A stretch of 64,000 bases of DNA from Artocarpus heterophyllus (lineage: Eukaryota; Streptophyta; Magnoliopsida; Rosales; Moraceae): NCBI GenBank assembly GCA_025403435.1, contig CM046345.1, positions 19,710,809 through 19,774,808 on the forward strand, read 5' to 3'. Of this stretch, positions 23,428 to 36,700 are shown piece by piece (within the stretch, counting starts at the first letter, position 1; each line of letters starts with the position of its first letter). The translations under genes were made by a program, and so were the position numbers. The notes beneath the pieces were generated by a model that made no database searches, was not told the DNA's origin, and saw only the letters and a program-made list of their open reading frames with translations.

Positions 23428-25136
23428 ATTGCTATCAAAGCCCTAGTTGTTACACAAATTCACAAGTTTGTGATCATGCTATATGAATAAATTATGTGAT
23501 CTTGATCTCTCTTATGATTGAATATTGATTTTTAGAGAGTTGGCACTCTAGGTTTCTATATAGTTTTATGTTGCATGGATTATATGGTGAATGTTTATTA
23601 ATTAATTATGGTTGATTAAATTATTATTTAATTATTTATTAATTAATTAATTTATCTCAGTTATGGTTCCTTAGAGGTTAGAATGTATGTCTAGGTTTTG
23701 CATGTAATTAGATGGCGAACTATCATCTCCGTCTAGGAATTATTATTTAATTTTAAATTTGTAAGAATTTTGTAATTTAATAATCATTTAGAGAAGACGG
23801 ATGATAACGTTCCTTAGATATTTTCTGAATCTCTAATTTTATGTTTTTAAATTGTTGAAAATAAAATTGATAAATTGCATTAAAAGATGTATTTTCTAAA
23901 TGTTATGACTTTTTCTCGGTCGGCATGTCGAACCCTTAGGTCCGGCAGACTGATGGTCGCAGATCGGTAGGCCAGACTTCAAGTTCGACAGGCTGTCAAC
24001 GGGGCAAAAATCTGATGGCTTTGGTGGTAGCCAAACTATCATGATCGGCAGGCCAACCTAAAAAGATCGACAGGTTGATGGTTCATGACCGGTAGGCCGA
24101 TCACATAGATCAGCCTACCGACAGAGAGCTATTATTTTTCAAAAAATATACGTTTTCAGTGTAGTTTTGATTTATTTTTGAGACAATTCTGAGAAACATT
24201 AAATTTAGATATGACCAAAAATATAGAGTTTTTTATCTATGCGGGATTGAAGACTTGAAGATGGACATTACATGAAGAATGATACAATTTGAAAATTTAA
24301 AGATGAAGAATCGATAATATGTTTCAATTATTCGCTTCTAATCTTTGTTTTATTTTCTCTAGGGTCAAACCATAATATTACGGTTATTTATTATTATTTT
24401 GCTTGTAGCTTTGCATGATTGCTTTGCTTGTCTGCATTATAATATGATTTGCCATGTATATTGATAATATGTCATATAGAATAGGGAGTGCCGCTCATTA
24501 AAAATTGTTGATGCATGTTTATAAAATAAGACCTTGATTTTAAAAGATTGAGTGGGATAAGGTTTTCGAAGAGAGGACCTACGGCCTCCATCATTGGTCC
24601 AAAGGTAGCACATGATGGTTTTGACCTAGGAAGGGACTTAATCATGTACCGGGTTGGATTTATGAGAGGATAAGGTATTTTAGCATAATTTATGGTTGCA
24701 CACCCTTAGGTGGTGATTATAAATCATGGATAAAATATTAAAACGATGGTTATACGCTCAAGTTAATTTTATTATACTCCCCTAGGAGCTCTGTTAACAA
24801 AATTAATAGCCAAAGAAACAATTATTAATATATGCTGGATCATACGGGTCCTGGATGACATATATTAATCAGGAAGGGGATTCATGTTCCTGATAGAATT
24901 TAGCAAGACTCCCCTAGGAGCTTGTTGAATTATGAGTTGGGAATTATCGTTGTAAGGTTGTGATATTTTTAAGGTTTTAACACATAAACACATTTGTATG
25001 CTATACATGATTGTGTTAACTGACTAAATTATTTTGATATGTTTGCTTATGTTTAATATATGATTCTTTATTGTAGATTAAAAATGTCTAAAATGCTTTA
25101 TCATCGATACTTAACAATAAGCAATTAACTGGAGAT
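23428..25136 (+). pseudogene. Element A leader and first codons of gag
   Basis: Leader homologous to the leaders of copies B and C, including a decayed palindrome cluster (about 23915-24125). The gag ATG is at 25084. After about 17 codons the sequence stops being homologous and the inverted LTR of copy D begins at 25137. There is a stop within these codons, so gag was already dead or died since. Confidence 0.75.
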
Positions 25137-27213
25137 TGTTGGAAAAATAGTACGCAGCAAAGTTTTAAAATTTTTATATCAGAGTATTTTCCAAAACACA
25201 AGTTTGACACGCTATATGCATAAATCAACCAGATCTTACTAATCTTGTAAATGCCAAAAAGCTTCCTTAATCAGTGTGGAGAAGTAATGTTCTAGAAGGA
25301 CCTCAACCAACTGGCTTTCTTTGCTATTCTTTATCCACGATCGGAGTGAGTGTGGGCTCACACGTACAGCTTTACCACCAGGTGACTCTCCTTCCAACCA
25401 ATTGAGAGAACCCAAAGCTAGTGGTCGTGATTTATGAACAAGAGCTCTTAGGGGATTTCAGAATCTCACTAGTAGAGTATCACTCTTAATCTCTCAATTG
25501 ATCTAAATAATAATGAGACTCACTCCCTTTTTATAGTGGTTGGGTCCAAGAGTCAGTCCTTGTCAGATAATGCCTTAAAATTCAAATTAGAATAAAATTC
25601 AGATCAATATTTGACAAAATCTATGTGAAAACGTGTGATCTTTTCATCGCGCATAGGCAAGCCAATTTGCCTAACCGGCAAGCCGAACTTACCCCATCGC
25701 AGGCCAAACTTGAAGATCGGCATGCTGAATTGTCGATGAAGTTTTCAGCGAATCTTTTATTTTTCACCCAAGATTCTATAGGATAAAGTCTCAGTTTTCA
25801 TTCAAATAACCCAATAGAAAAACTTTCTAATTAAAACAACTTTATCTAGATAATTTTTAGAAAAATAAATGAATTCTTAATAATTCTACAAGTTTATCTT
25901 GATGTAATTTATTCAAAATTAAATCAACTAATAAACATAGAAGAATTATCTGATCCCAATAATTCAACAAGTTTATCTTGAATCAATTTTATCACAAAAT
26001 TAATTCAACCGATAAACAAACATGAATTATTTGATTCTTTCAAATTTTAGCCATCTCATAAATTTGACATAAGTCATCAATTATTGGAAAAGCACGCTAT
26101 GTTGTTGCAGGATTTTGTGAGCTAGCAAAGGGGAACAAATTGACCTATATAGTTCAAGCTCCCGTTAATTATGAAACCCAATATCCTAGATATGTATTTT
26201 ATAATTATCAACTCCAACGCTACTCTACTAAAAGCTTGGAGCTGCACTCTCGAACTATATAGAATTACAAAGCTCGTATAGCTAAGTCTCCATGACATAT
26301 CATAGTATATCGTATCCCCATAGGATTATCCATAACCAGCTTAAGGACAAGTTTGGTCATACTTTCTCGATTAATTTTGTCTTAACCGGCTTAAGGACAA
26401 GTTCGGTCTTACTTTTCCAATTATTTTTGTCTTACGTTCCATTATCTCACCATCAAAAAACTTACGATCTAAAGACAGTATACCATTTGGTTACACCTAT
26501 GTATCCAAATGGTTGAGCGCTCTAGTTTTTCAATTATAAGATAACGCATATAAGAAGATATCACTACTCCTAAAGAAGAGCTATGGATTCCATATCTATG
26601 AATAACTAGTCTATGCTATCAAGAGTCATGCCTCCAATGTACCGACATGCATACCACTATTAAAATGTGGGTGTCACCCTTTGTTACATTAAAAGACACA
26701 AGTCACGACAACGGGCCCACTATTCATCTCAGGATTAATATACAATATAAATGATTGTCAAAAGTGAATCGATTTACCGATGCAGAATTATTAATCTAAA
26801 TCAATTCACTTTATGTCCCGATCCAACATATCGTCACCTATGACAATATGTCAATGTTTCTATTCATGGAGTCCACCTCCGATGGCCAAGACAAACCATC
26901 TCCTAATAGGGATATGACAACATAACAATCTTTACATGAATAAAGCGCCTAACTTTATTCCTTTGATTGTGGATCTTATGATTTACACTGTCACCTTAAA
27001 AATCGTGTCTTCTACATAATCTGTCCATCATATGCCCAATTCTTAAAGGTTTAGATCGACAGTCTCAGACTATGGTTTGCTTAACATACATTCAACAAAT
27101 GTGAATGTAAAGAAGACAAGATTTGATATATTAATAATAAATATATTCTTTATTGATAAAAATGTCTCCAAAAACATATTATATTTTTACTCCATAGGGC
27201 ATAACGTCTAATA
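25137..27213 (-). repeat. Element D 3' LTR (2,077 bp)
   Basis: Reverse complement of the family LTR. On the minus strand it starts TATTAGACG, where family members have TGTTAGACA, so the conserved terminal TG has become TA. It ends CTATTTTTCCAACA. A GC-palindrome cluster remnant is at about 25660-25745. Confidence 0.85.
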
Positions 27214-27227
27214 TTCTCCCACTTGCA

Positions 27228-28178
27228 CTAAGTGAGTAAATATGACACATCTCGCTTCCCAATAGCTTCCACATGCCTCTCGAAGACTCTCCCAGTAAGT
27301 GTCTTCGTAAATGGATCAGCTAAATTATCCTTTAACACGATTTTGCACACCGTGACATGCCCACCCTCAATAAAGTTCTTTATCACATGATGCTTTCGAT
27401 CAATATGCTTACTCTTCTTGTGAAATCTCGGTTCCTTAGCATTAGCTGCTGCCACACTATTATCACAGTACAGTGATATTGCCTTATCCATACCAGGAAC
27501 TACCTCAAGATTCCCAAGGAACTTGCGGAGCCACATTGCTTTTTTCAAAGCATCACTAGCTGTCACATACTCAGCCTCCATCGTTGAATCCGAAGTGCAA
27601 TCTTGCTTCACACTTCTCCAACTGACGGCACCGCTGCCCAGAGTAAACACAAAACCTGAAGTTAATTTCCTAGAATCCAGACAGGATTGACAATCCGAGT
27701 CAGTATATCCTAGAGGAGTCCAGTCCTCACCCGAATACACAAGCATATACCCTCGAGTCATTCTCAGGTATTTGAAAATATGCTTTACCGCAACCTAGTG
27801 GTTAGGTCTTGGATCTGCCTGAAATCGACTTACAATCCTGACTTGATAACAAATATCCGATCGTGTGCAAAGCATGACATACATGAGACTACTCATTGCT
27901 GAAGCATAAGGCACCTTCTTTATGCATTTTCTTTCTTCCTTAGACTTTGGAGAGTCTTTATTAGAAAGAGTAATTCCAAATCTAGATGGTTGCCCACCTT
28001 TTTTGGAATCCTGCATTGCAAACCTCTTGAGAATTTTATTTATGTAGCTGGCTTGTGACAAAGCTATCATTTTGTTCATCCTATCCCAAAAGATCTAGAT
28101 ATCAAGAACAAAATTAGCCACACCCAAGTCCTTTATGTCAAACTGTTTGGTCAACCATAATTTGATCGATGACAATGC
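27228..28178 (-). pseudogene. Element D pol fragment: end of RT and RNase H
   Basis: Two frames (27795-28079 and 27228-27761) separated by a TAG just before the RNase H junction. Readable motifs are MIALSQASYINKILKRFAMQD, VPYASAMSSLMYVMLCTRSD, DSTMEAEYVTASDALK and YCDNSVAAANAKEPRFHKKS, ending VSYLLT before the polypurine tract. The part upstream of 28079, toward the RT active site, has stops. Confidence 0.88.
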
Positions 28179-28294
28179 TGTTAGACATGTATGCCCTAAG
28201 GAGTAAAAATGTAATAAGTTTTTGGAGACATTTTTATCAATAAAGAATTTATTTATTCTTTATATACCAAATCTTGTCCTCTTTACGTTCATAT
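28179..28294 (+). repeat. LTR stub (first 116 bp of a family LTR)
   Basis: TGTTAGACATGTATGCCC followed by 116 bp of normal LTR. It is cut by a second complete LTR start at 28295. It is most simply the 5' LTR of an element that inserted into D (possible duplication AATGC, 28174-28178) and was itself hit by element C (possible duplication CATAT, 28290-28294). Neither right-hand duplication survives. Confidence 0.75.
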
Positions 28295-30034
28295 TGTTAG
28301 ACATGCATGCCCTAAGGAGTAAAAATATAATACGTTTTTGGAGACATTTTTATCAATAAAGAATTTATTCATTTATATATACCAAATCTTGTCCTCTTTA
28401 CATTCATATTTGTTGAATAAGCAAACAGTAGTTTGAGACTGTCAGTCTAAACCTTAAGAATTGGGCATATGATGGAATGATTATGTGGAAGACACGATTC
28501 TTAAGGTGACAGTCTAAAACATATGATCCGCAATTAAGGGAATAAAGTTGGGCGCTTTATTCATGTAAAGATTGTTATGTTGTCTATATCCCTTATGGGA
28601 GATGGTTTGTCTTGACCATCGGAGTTGGACTCCGTGAATAGAAATATTGGCACGTTGTCATAGGTGACGATGTGTTGGATCAGGACATAAAGTGAATTGA
28701 TTTGGATTAATAATTCTGTCTTGGCAAATCAATTCACTTTAGACAGTCATTTGTATTGTATCTTAATCCTGAGATGAATAGTGGGCCGGTTATCTCGACT
28801 TGTGTCTTTTGATGTACCAAAGGGTGACACCTACATCTCAATAGTGGTATGCATGCCGGTACATTGGAGGCATGACTCTTGATAGCATAGACTTGTTATT
28901 CATAGATATAGAATCCATAGCTTCTCTTTAGGAATAATGATATCCTCTTATATGCGTTGTCCTATAATTGGAAAACTGGAGCGCTCAACCATTTGGATAC
29001 ATAGGTGTAACCGAATGGTATACTATCTTTGGATGGTAAGTTTTCTAATGGTGAGACAATGGAACGTAAGATAAAAATAATCGGGAAGGTAAGACAGAAC
29101 TTGTCCTTAAGCCGATTATGGATTTTCATATAGGGATACGATACACTGTGATATGTCATGGAGACTTAGCTATACGAGCTTCGTAATTCTATAAAGTTTG
29201 AGAGTACAGCTCCAAGCTTTTAGTGGAGTAGCGTTGGAGTTGATAATTGTGAAATGTATATCTGGGAAATTGGGTTTCATAATTATCATGAGCTTGAACT
29301 TTATAGGTCCATTTTGGTCCCCTTTGCTAGCTCACAAAGTCCTGTAACGACACAAAGTGCTTTTCCAATAATTGGTGACTTATGTCGGATTTATCAGATT
29401 GGTTTAAAATTTGAAAGAATTAAATAATTCATGTCTGTTTATCAGTTGAATTAATTTTGTAAGAAATTAGTTCAAGATAAACTTGTTGAATTATTGCGAT
29501 AAGATAATTCTTGTCTGTTTATCGGTTGTTTTAATTTTAGACAAATTAGATCAAGATAAACTTGTAGAATAATTGTGAATTCATTTATTTTCTTAGAGAT
29601 TATCTTGATAAAGTTTGTTTTGATCAGATAACTTCTCTATTAAGTTATTTGAATCAAAACTGAGACTTTATCCTTTAGAATCTCGGGTGGAAAAGAAAAG
29701 ATTCGCGGTGATTTTTTCTCAGGAGTTTGGCCTGCCGATCAGGATGTTTGGCCTGTCGATTAGCGAGAGATAAGATTATGCATTTTGACATGGATCTTAT
29801 TAGATATTGATCCAAACTTGATTCTGTTTCGAGTTTTTGAGACCTAATCTGATAAGGACTGACCCCAGGACCAATAGCTATAAAAAAGGGAGTGAGTCTT
29901 ATGATTTACTCAGATCAATTTGAGAGATTAAGAGTGACACTCTTCTGGTGAGCATCTGAAAACTCCCTGAGAGCTTTTGTTCACAAATCACGAACACTAG
30001 CTTTGGGTTCTCTCTATTGGTTGGAAGGAGAGTC
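28295..30034 (+). repeat. Element C 5' LTR, left part
   Basis: Starts TGTTAGACATGCATGCC and runs to ...GGAAGGAGAGTC, where copy B is inserted. The remainder of this LTR is at 39729-39952. More similar to copy B LTRs than to those of A. Confidence 0.85.
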
Positions 30035-31468
30035 TGTTAGACATGTATGCTCTAAGGAGTAAAAATGTAATACGTTTTTGGAGACATTTTTATCAATAAA
30101 GAATTTATTCATTTATATATATACCAAATATTGTCCTCTTTACGTTCATATTTGTTGAATGTATGATAAGCAAACAGTAGTCTGAGACTGTCAGTCTAAA
30201 CCTTAAGAGTTGGGCATATGATGGGATGATTATGCGGTAGACACGACTCTTAAGGTGATGGTCTAAAATATATGATCCGCAATCGAGGGAATAAAGTTGG
30301 GCGCTTTATTCATGTAAAGATTGTTATGTTGTCTATATCCCTTTTGGGAGATGGTTTGTCTTAGCCATCGGAGTTGGACTCCGTGAATAGAAACATTGGC
30401 GCGTTGTCATAGGTGACGATGTGTTGGATCGGGACATAAAGTGAATTGATTTGGATTAATAATTCTGTCTTGTCAAATCGATTCACTTTAGACAATCATT
30501 TGTATTGTATCTTAATCCTGAGATGAATAATGGGCCCGTTGTCTCGACTTGTGTCTTTTGATGTACCAATGGGTGACTCCCACATCTCTATAGTGGCAAG
30601 CATGCCGGTACGTTGGAGGCATGACTCTTGGTAGCGTAGACTTGTTATTCATAGATATGGAATCCATAGCTCCTCTTTAGGAGTAATGATATCCTCTTAT
30701 ATGCGTTGTCCTGTAATTGGAAAACTGGAGCGCTCAACCATTTGGATACATAGGTGTAACCGAATGGTATACTATCTTTGGATGGTAAGTTTTCTAATGG
30801 TGAGACAATGGAACGTAAGATAAAAATAATCGGGAAGGTAAGACAGAACTTGTCCTTAAGCCGATTATGGATGATCATATGGGGATGCGATACACTATGA
30901 TATGTCATGGAGACTTAGCTACTCGAGCTTCGTAATTCTATAAAGTTCGAGAGTGCAGCTCCAAGCTTTTAGTGGAGTAGCGTTGGAGTTGATAATTGTG
31001 AAATGTATATCTGGGATATTGGGTTTCATAGTTATCATGAGCTTGAACTTTATAGGTCCATTTTGGTCCCCTTTGCTAGCTCACAAAATCCTGTAACGAC
31101 ACGGCGTGCTTTTCCAATAATTGGTGACTTATGTCGGATTTATCAGATTGGTTTAAAATTTATAAGAATCAAATAATTCATGTCTGTTTATCGGTTGAAT
31201 TAATTATGTAAGAAATTAGTTCAAGATGAACTTGTTGAATTATGGCGTTCGGATAATTCTTGTCTGTTTATCGGTTGTTTTAATTTTGGACAATTAGAAC
31301 AAGATAAACTTGTAGAATTATTGTGAATTGATTTATTTTCTTAGAGATTATCTTGATAAAGTTTGTTTTGATCAGATATCTTTTTTATTGGGCTATTTGA
31401 ATCAAAACTGAGACTTTATCCTTTAGAATCTCGGGTGGAAAATAAAAGATTCGCGGAGATTTTTTCTC

Positions 31469-31560
31469 GGCAGTTCGGCATGCCGGATGACGTGTTCGGC
31501 CTGCCGAACTGGCCAGTTCGGCCTGCCTATCTCACAGTTCGGCATGCCGACCGCGACAGC
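31469..31560. repeat. GC-rich palindrome cluster in U3
   Basis: Four units within 92 bp: TTCGGCATGCCGG, GTTCGGCCTGCCGAAC, GTTCGGCCTGCC and GTTCGGCATGCCGA. The second and fourth are near-perfect palindromes. The cluster stands out from the AT-rich LTR and recurs at 39128-39219. Confidence 0.85.
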
Positions 31561-31669
31561 TAAGATTACGCGTTTTTCACGCGTATCTTATCAGATATTG
31601 ATCCGAACTTGATTCAATTTCGATTTTTGAGACCTAATCTGATATGGACTGACCCCAAGGACCAATAGG

Positions 31670-31677
31670 TATAAAAA
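31670..31677 (+). promoter_or_regulatory. Element B TATA box
   Basis: TATAAAAA, preceded by CCAATAGG. The same site is at about 39329 in the 3' LTR. Transcription would start near 31700. Confidence 0.7.
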
Positions 31678-32071
31678 GGGAGTGAGTCTAATGATTTACT
31701 CAGATCAATTTGAGAGATTAAGAGTGATACTCTTCTAGTGAGCATCTAAAAACTCCCTGAGAGCTTTTGTTCACAAATCACGAACACTAGCTTTGGGTTC
31801 TCTCTATTGGTTGGAAGGAGAGTCACCGGTGGAAGAGCTGTACGTGTGAGCCCACACTCACTCCGGTTGTGGATAGAGAATAGCAAAGAAGACCAGTTGG
31901 TTGAGGCTCTTCTGGAACGTTACTTCTCTACACAGGTCGCGGAGGTTCTTCGGCATACTGAGGTTAGTAAGATCTGTTTAATTTATACATATAACATGTC
32001 AAACTTGTGTTTTGGAAAATACTCTGATGAAAAATTTTTAAAATTCCGCTGCGCACTTTGTTTCCAACAAT

Positions 32072-32084
32072 TGGTATCAGAGCC
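32072..32084 (+). other. Element B primer-binding site (tRNA-iMet)
   Basis: TGGTATCAGAGCC, complementary to the 3' end of plant initiator tRNA-Met, two bases after the LTR end. Confidence 0.92.
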
Positions 32085-33725
32085 GAGGTTTTTACATAAA
32101 TTTGCAAGTTTGTGATCATGTTATATGCATAAATTTTGTGATCTTAATCTCTCCAATGCTTGAATTAAATTTTATAGAGAGATGGCACTCTAGGTTTCTA
32201 TATAATATATATGTTGTCATGGATTATATGGTGAATGTTTATTAATTAATTATGGTTGATTAAATTGTTGTTTAATTATTTATTAATTAATCAATACCGG
32301 TTATGGTTCCTTAGAGGTTAGAATGTGTATCTAGGTTTTTCATGTAATTAGATGGCGGACTATCATCTCCGTCTAGGAATTATTATTTAATTTGTAAGAA
32401 TTTTGTAATTAAATAATTATTCGGAGAAGACGGAACGAGAAGTCGGATCTTGAAGATAGATGATGGCGCCTCCAGGTATTTCCTGAGTCTCTAATTTTAT
32501 GTTTTTGAATTGTTGAAAATAAAATTGATGAATTGCATTAAAATTGTATTTTCTGGATTGAGGGTTTTCTGCTCGGTCGGCATGCCGGACCTCACAGTTC
32601 GGCAGGCCGAAGGTCACAGATCGGCAGGCCGGACGCATGGTCCGGCAGGCCGACAGTGGGGCAGAAATTTTGGTGCTCTGCCGGCAGGCCGAACCTTCAT
32701 GTTCGGCAGGCCGAACCACCATGATCGGCAGACCGATCACCCAGATCGGCCTGCCGACCGAGAGCTGCCAGGCGTCCAGAAAAGGTGCGATTTTTTAGTG
32801 CAGTTTTAATTTTATTTTTGGGACGATTCTGAGAAACATTAAATTTGGATATGACCGGAAATATGAAGTGTTCGATTCATACGGGATTGAGGACTTGAAG
32901 ATGGATATTACATGAAGAAGGATACAGCTTAAGGATTCAAGGATGAAGAATCGATAAATGTCTCGATTATTCTCTTGTAATCTTATTTTTTCTATTCTCT
33001 AGGGTGGAACCATAATATTACGGTTATTATTATTATGCTTGTAGCTTTGCTTGATTGCTTTGCTTGTCTGCATTATAATATGATTTACCATGTATATTGA
33101 TAACATGTCATATAGAATAGGGAGTGCCGCTCATATTAAAATTGTTCATGCATAATTTTAAAATAAAACCTTGACTTCAAAAGATTGAGTGGGAGAAGGT
33201 TTTCGAAGAGAGAACCTAAGGCCTCCATCGTTGGTCCATAGGAAGAACATGATGGTCCCAACCCCTAGGAAGGGATTTCTATCATGTACCAGATTGGATC
33301 TCTGAAAGGATAAGGTATTTTAGTATGATTTATGGTTGCACACCCCTAGGTGGTGATTATAAATCATGGATAAAATATTAAAACGGTGGTTATACACTCA
33401 CGTTAATTTTATTATTAACCTCCCCTAGGAGCTCTGTTAATAAAATTAATGGCCAAAGAAACGATTATTAGTATATGCTGGATCATACGGGTCCTGGATG
33501 GCATATATTAATCAGGAGGGGATCCGTGTTCCTGATTGAATTTGGCATGACTCCCCTAGGAGCTTGTTGAATTCTGAGTTGGGAATTATCGTTGTAAGGT
33601 TGTGATATTTTCAAGGTTTTGACACATAAACACATTTGTATGATTTTACATGATTGTGTTATCTTACTAAATTATTATATATGTTTGCTTATGTTTGGTA
33701 TATGATTCTTTATTGTAGATTGAAA
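32085..33725 (+). other. Element B leader with palindrome cluster
   Basis: Untranslated leader of ~1.65 kb. At 32575-32765 it holds about eight GC-rich units of TCGGCAGGCCGA / CGGCATGCCG type spaced roughly 20-30 bp apart, in otherwise AT-rich sequence. As RNA each can fold into a short stable stem. Open frames across the cluster on both strands are by-products of its symmetry. Confidence 0.8.
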
Positions 33726-36700
33726 ATGTCTAAAAACGCTTTATCATCGATACTTGACAAAAACCAATTGACCGGTGAGAACTATAATGATTGGAAACGG
33801 AACCTGGACATCGTCCTTTCCTTTGAGAAACTGAAATATGTTCTGACAACTCCTTGTCCTCCCGAGCCTACGGGAGACTCAAGTAATGAGCAATTCCAAG
33901 CGTACGAACGCTGGAAAGATGCTAATGATCAGGCCCGCTGCTATGTTATGGCTAGCATGAATAACGTGCTGCAGGCTCAACATCAGGATTATGAGACTGC
34001 GAAGCAGATCTTGGATAATCTTGAGGACATGTTTGGAGGCCAGGCCATAACAAAGCGGCAAGGGGCGCTTCGGAAACTCTTAAACTGTAGACAGAGACCG
34101 GGGACATCTGTAAAGGAGCACATGATGTTGGTCATGGGTTACCTCGCTGAGGCTCAAACCAATGGAGCCGACATCGATGCTGAAACTCAGATGACTATGG
34201 TCTTTGAGACTCTGTCTAAGGAATTTATTCCGTTTAGAGCTACTTTTAATCTAAGCAATAGACGGGATATGACCTTGACAGAACTGATGAAACAGTTACA
34301 AGAGTTTGAACTGCTGATCAGGGAGTCTCCTGCTGGTGGAGAGGCCAATATGGTAGCTGCTTCTGGTTCCAATCCTAACTCTGGGAATGGAAAGAAACAA
34401 CGGGCCAAGAGTGGGAAGTCTTCTATTCCTATTGCTACCAAGAGCAAGAAGAAGAAGAAGAAGAACCCAAAGAAGCTTAAGTGCTTCTTTTGTGGTAAGG
34501 TCGGGCATATAAAGAAGCATTGCAAGGACTTCCTTTCCAAGGGAGGTAGGTGTGATCTTCTATATTTAGAAACTTGTTTGGTTGAGGAATCCAGTGACAT
34601 TTGGGTCATAGATTCTGGTGCAACTAATCATGTTTGTGTTTCTCTGCAGGGATTCAAAGAAACGAGAAGTCTACTTCGTGAAGACTTAACGCTTCGGATG
34701 GGCGATGGATCCTTGGTCTCAGCGGAAGCAGTGGGAGATGTCCATCTTTATTTTGATAATTATAGGAGTTTAATTTTGCGAGATTGTTTTTATGTTCCTA
34801 AATTTAAAAGGAATTTAATTTCTGTATCTTCTTTATTTAAAGACTCCTACGTGGTATCTTTTAATGAAAAAGTGGTGATTCGTAAAAACAAATCTTTTAT
34901 CTGTTCTGGATGGATGCAAAATAATCTATATTTTATCAAACCTAAGATGGACTTGTTGCTTAATGCTGAGATAAATGATAATAACTCAAAAAGACTTAAA
35001 ACTTCTCACTCTAATAAGACTTATCTTTGGCATTTGCGCCTTGGCCATATTAACCTAAATAGGATTCAAAGGTTGGTAAGGGATGGACCTTTAAGTCACT
35101 TAAAGGTGGAATCTATACCTCAATGTGAGTCTTGTTTGGAGGGTAAAATGACCAAAAGACCATACGGGTCTAAGGGCAATAGGGCCGAAGGGGTTCTAGA
35201 ACTTGTGCATAGTGATGTTTGCGGACCGATGAACATCCGGGCACGAGGAGGGTATGAGTACTTCGTTACTTTTATTGACGATTACTCAAGATATGGGTAT
35301 GTGTACCTAATGCACCACAAAAGCGAAACTTATGATAAGTTCAGGGAGTTTCGGGCTGAAGTGGAAAAGCAATTGGGTAGACCCATAAAGGCACTTCGAT
35401 CATGATCGAGGTGGGGAATACCTTTCTGATGAGTTCTTGGGACACTTGTTAGAGAATGGGATTTTATCCCATTTGACTGCGCCGGGTACTCCGCAGCAGA
35501 ATGGCGTAGCAGAGAGAAGGAATAGGACTTTGTTGGACATGATTCGGTCCATGATGAGTTATTCATCATTGCCTTTATCCTTTTGGGGATATGCACTACA
35601 AACCGCATGTTATCTTTTGAACAATGTGCCTTCAAAATCGGTCCCTAAAACTCCTCACGAGTTGTGGACAAGACGGAAGACATCCTTAAACCATATTCGC
35701 ATATGGGGATGTCCAGCTCATGTCCTGTTTAAGGATCCGAATAAGTTGGAAGCACGTTCAGAAGTTTGCGTGTTTGTAGGATATCCAAAAGGGACTAAAG
35801 GGGGTTATTTTTATAACCCAAAGGAAAATAAAGTCGTGGTTTCAACTAATGCAACTTTCCTTGAGGAGAGTTACATGAACGACTTTAAACCTCAAAGCAA
35901 AGTGGTGCTTGAGGAGTTGAGGGGTAATCCGTTTACTCCGGAGGTTCCGAACGAAACCATTCCGATCGGTGTAGAAAAACCAAACAAACCTGAACAACAA
36001 CCTCAGGGGCTTCGGCGTAGTGGGAGGATCGGGCGTCAACCTGAGAGGTATATGTTCAATGGGGAGGTCTTTTTGGCTGAACCGGATGAACATGACAGGG
36101 ATCCTTATACTTACGCAGAAGCTATGGAGGATGTTGATTCAAGACTCTGGACAGAGGCCATGAACATTGAGATGAAGTCTATGGAGACTAATCGGGTCTG
36201 GGAGCTTGTGGATCTTCCCGAAGGGGTAAAACCCATAGGGTGTAAGTGGATCTACAAGAGGAAAAGAGGAGTGGATGGAAAGGTCGAAACCTTTAAGGCT
36301 AGACTGGTAGCTAAGGGTTATACGCAAAAGGAAGGAATCGATTATGAGGAAACCTTTTCGCCTGTAGCCATGCTTAATCCATCCGGATTCTCTTGTCCAT
36401 AGCTGCCGCTCTCGACTACGAGATTTGGCAGATGGATGTCAAGACGGCTTTTCTGAATGGCTATCTTGATGAGTCCATTTATATGGAACAACCAGACGGG
36501 TTCAAGGTCACGGGTCAAGAGGGTAAGGTTTGTAAGTTGCTAAAGTCTATTTATGGACTTAAGCAGGCTTCTCGTTCTTGGAACATAAGATTTGATCAAG
36601 TGATCAAGACTTATGGGTTCTCACAAAATGTGGATGAACCATGTGTTTACAAACACATTAAGAATGGGAAGGTGGTTTTTCTACTACTCTATGTAGATGA

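Larger units (their letters stand above)
25137..28178 (-). mobile_element. Element D: inverted, 5'-truncated copia copy
   Basis: Minus-strand 3' LTR (25137-27213) preceded on that strand by a polypurine tract and the RNase H and RT end of pol (27228-28178). Homology to copy B pol breaks off inside RT, at the point matching about 36733 in copy B, where a plus-strand LTR stub begins. No 5' half or 5' LTR of D exists anywhere in the window. Confidence 0.85.
30035..32069 (+). repeat. Element B 5' LTR (2,035 bp)
   Basis: TGTTAGACATGTATGCTC...TTTCCAACA. TATAAAAAGGG starts at 31670, so U3 is about 1.66 kb. The GC-palindrome cluster (31469-31560) lies 110-200 bp upstream of the TATA. Open frames inside the LTR (30645-30908 minus, 31807-32115 plus) recur unchanged in the other LTR and show no protein character. 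Confidence 0.95.

Noticed and set aside
30645..30908. 87-residue minus-strand frame, repeated at 38304-38567 and, shorter, at 28962-29159
   Set aside because: It lies in U3 of each LTR copy. Its conservation is that of the LTR, and it shows no protein signature.
31807..32115. 102-residue plus-strand frame across the LTR/primer-site junction, echoed at 39466-39972
   Set aside because: It crosses the LTR end and the tRNA primer site and lies in R/U5, so it is a chance frame in untranslated RNA.
32417..32809. Open frames on both strands rich in Arg, Pro and Gly
   Set aside because: They come from the GC-rich palindrome cluster in the leader, which opens frames on both strands.
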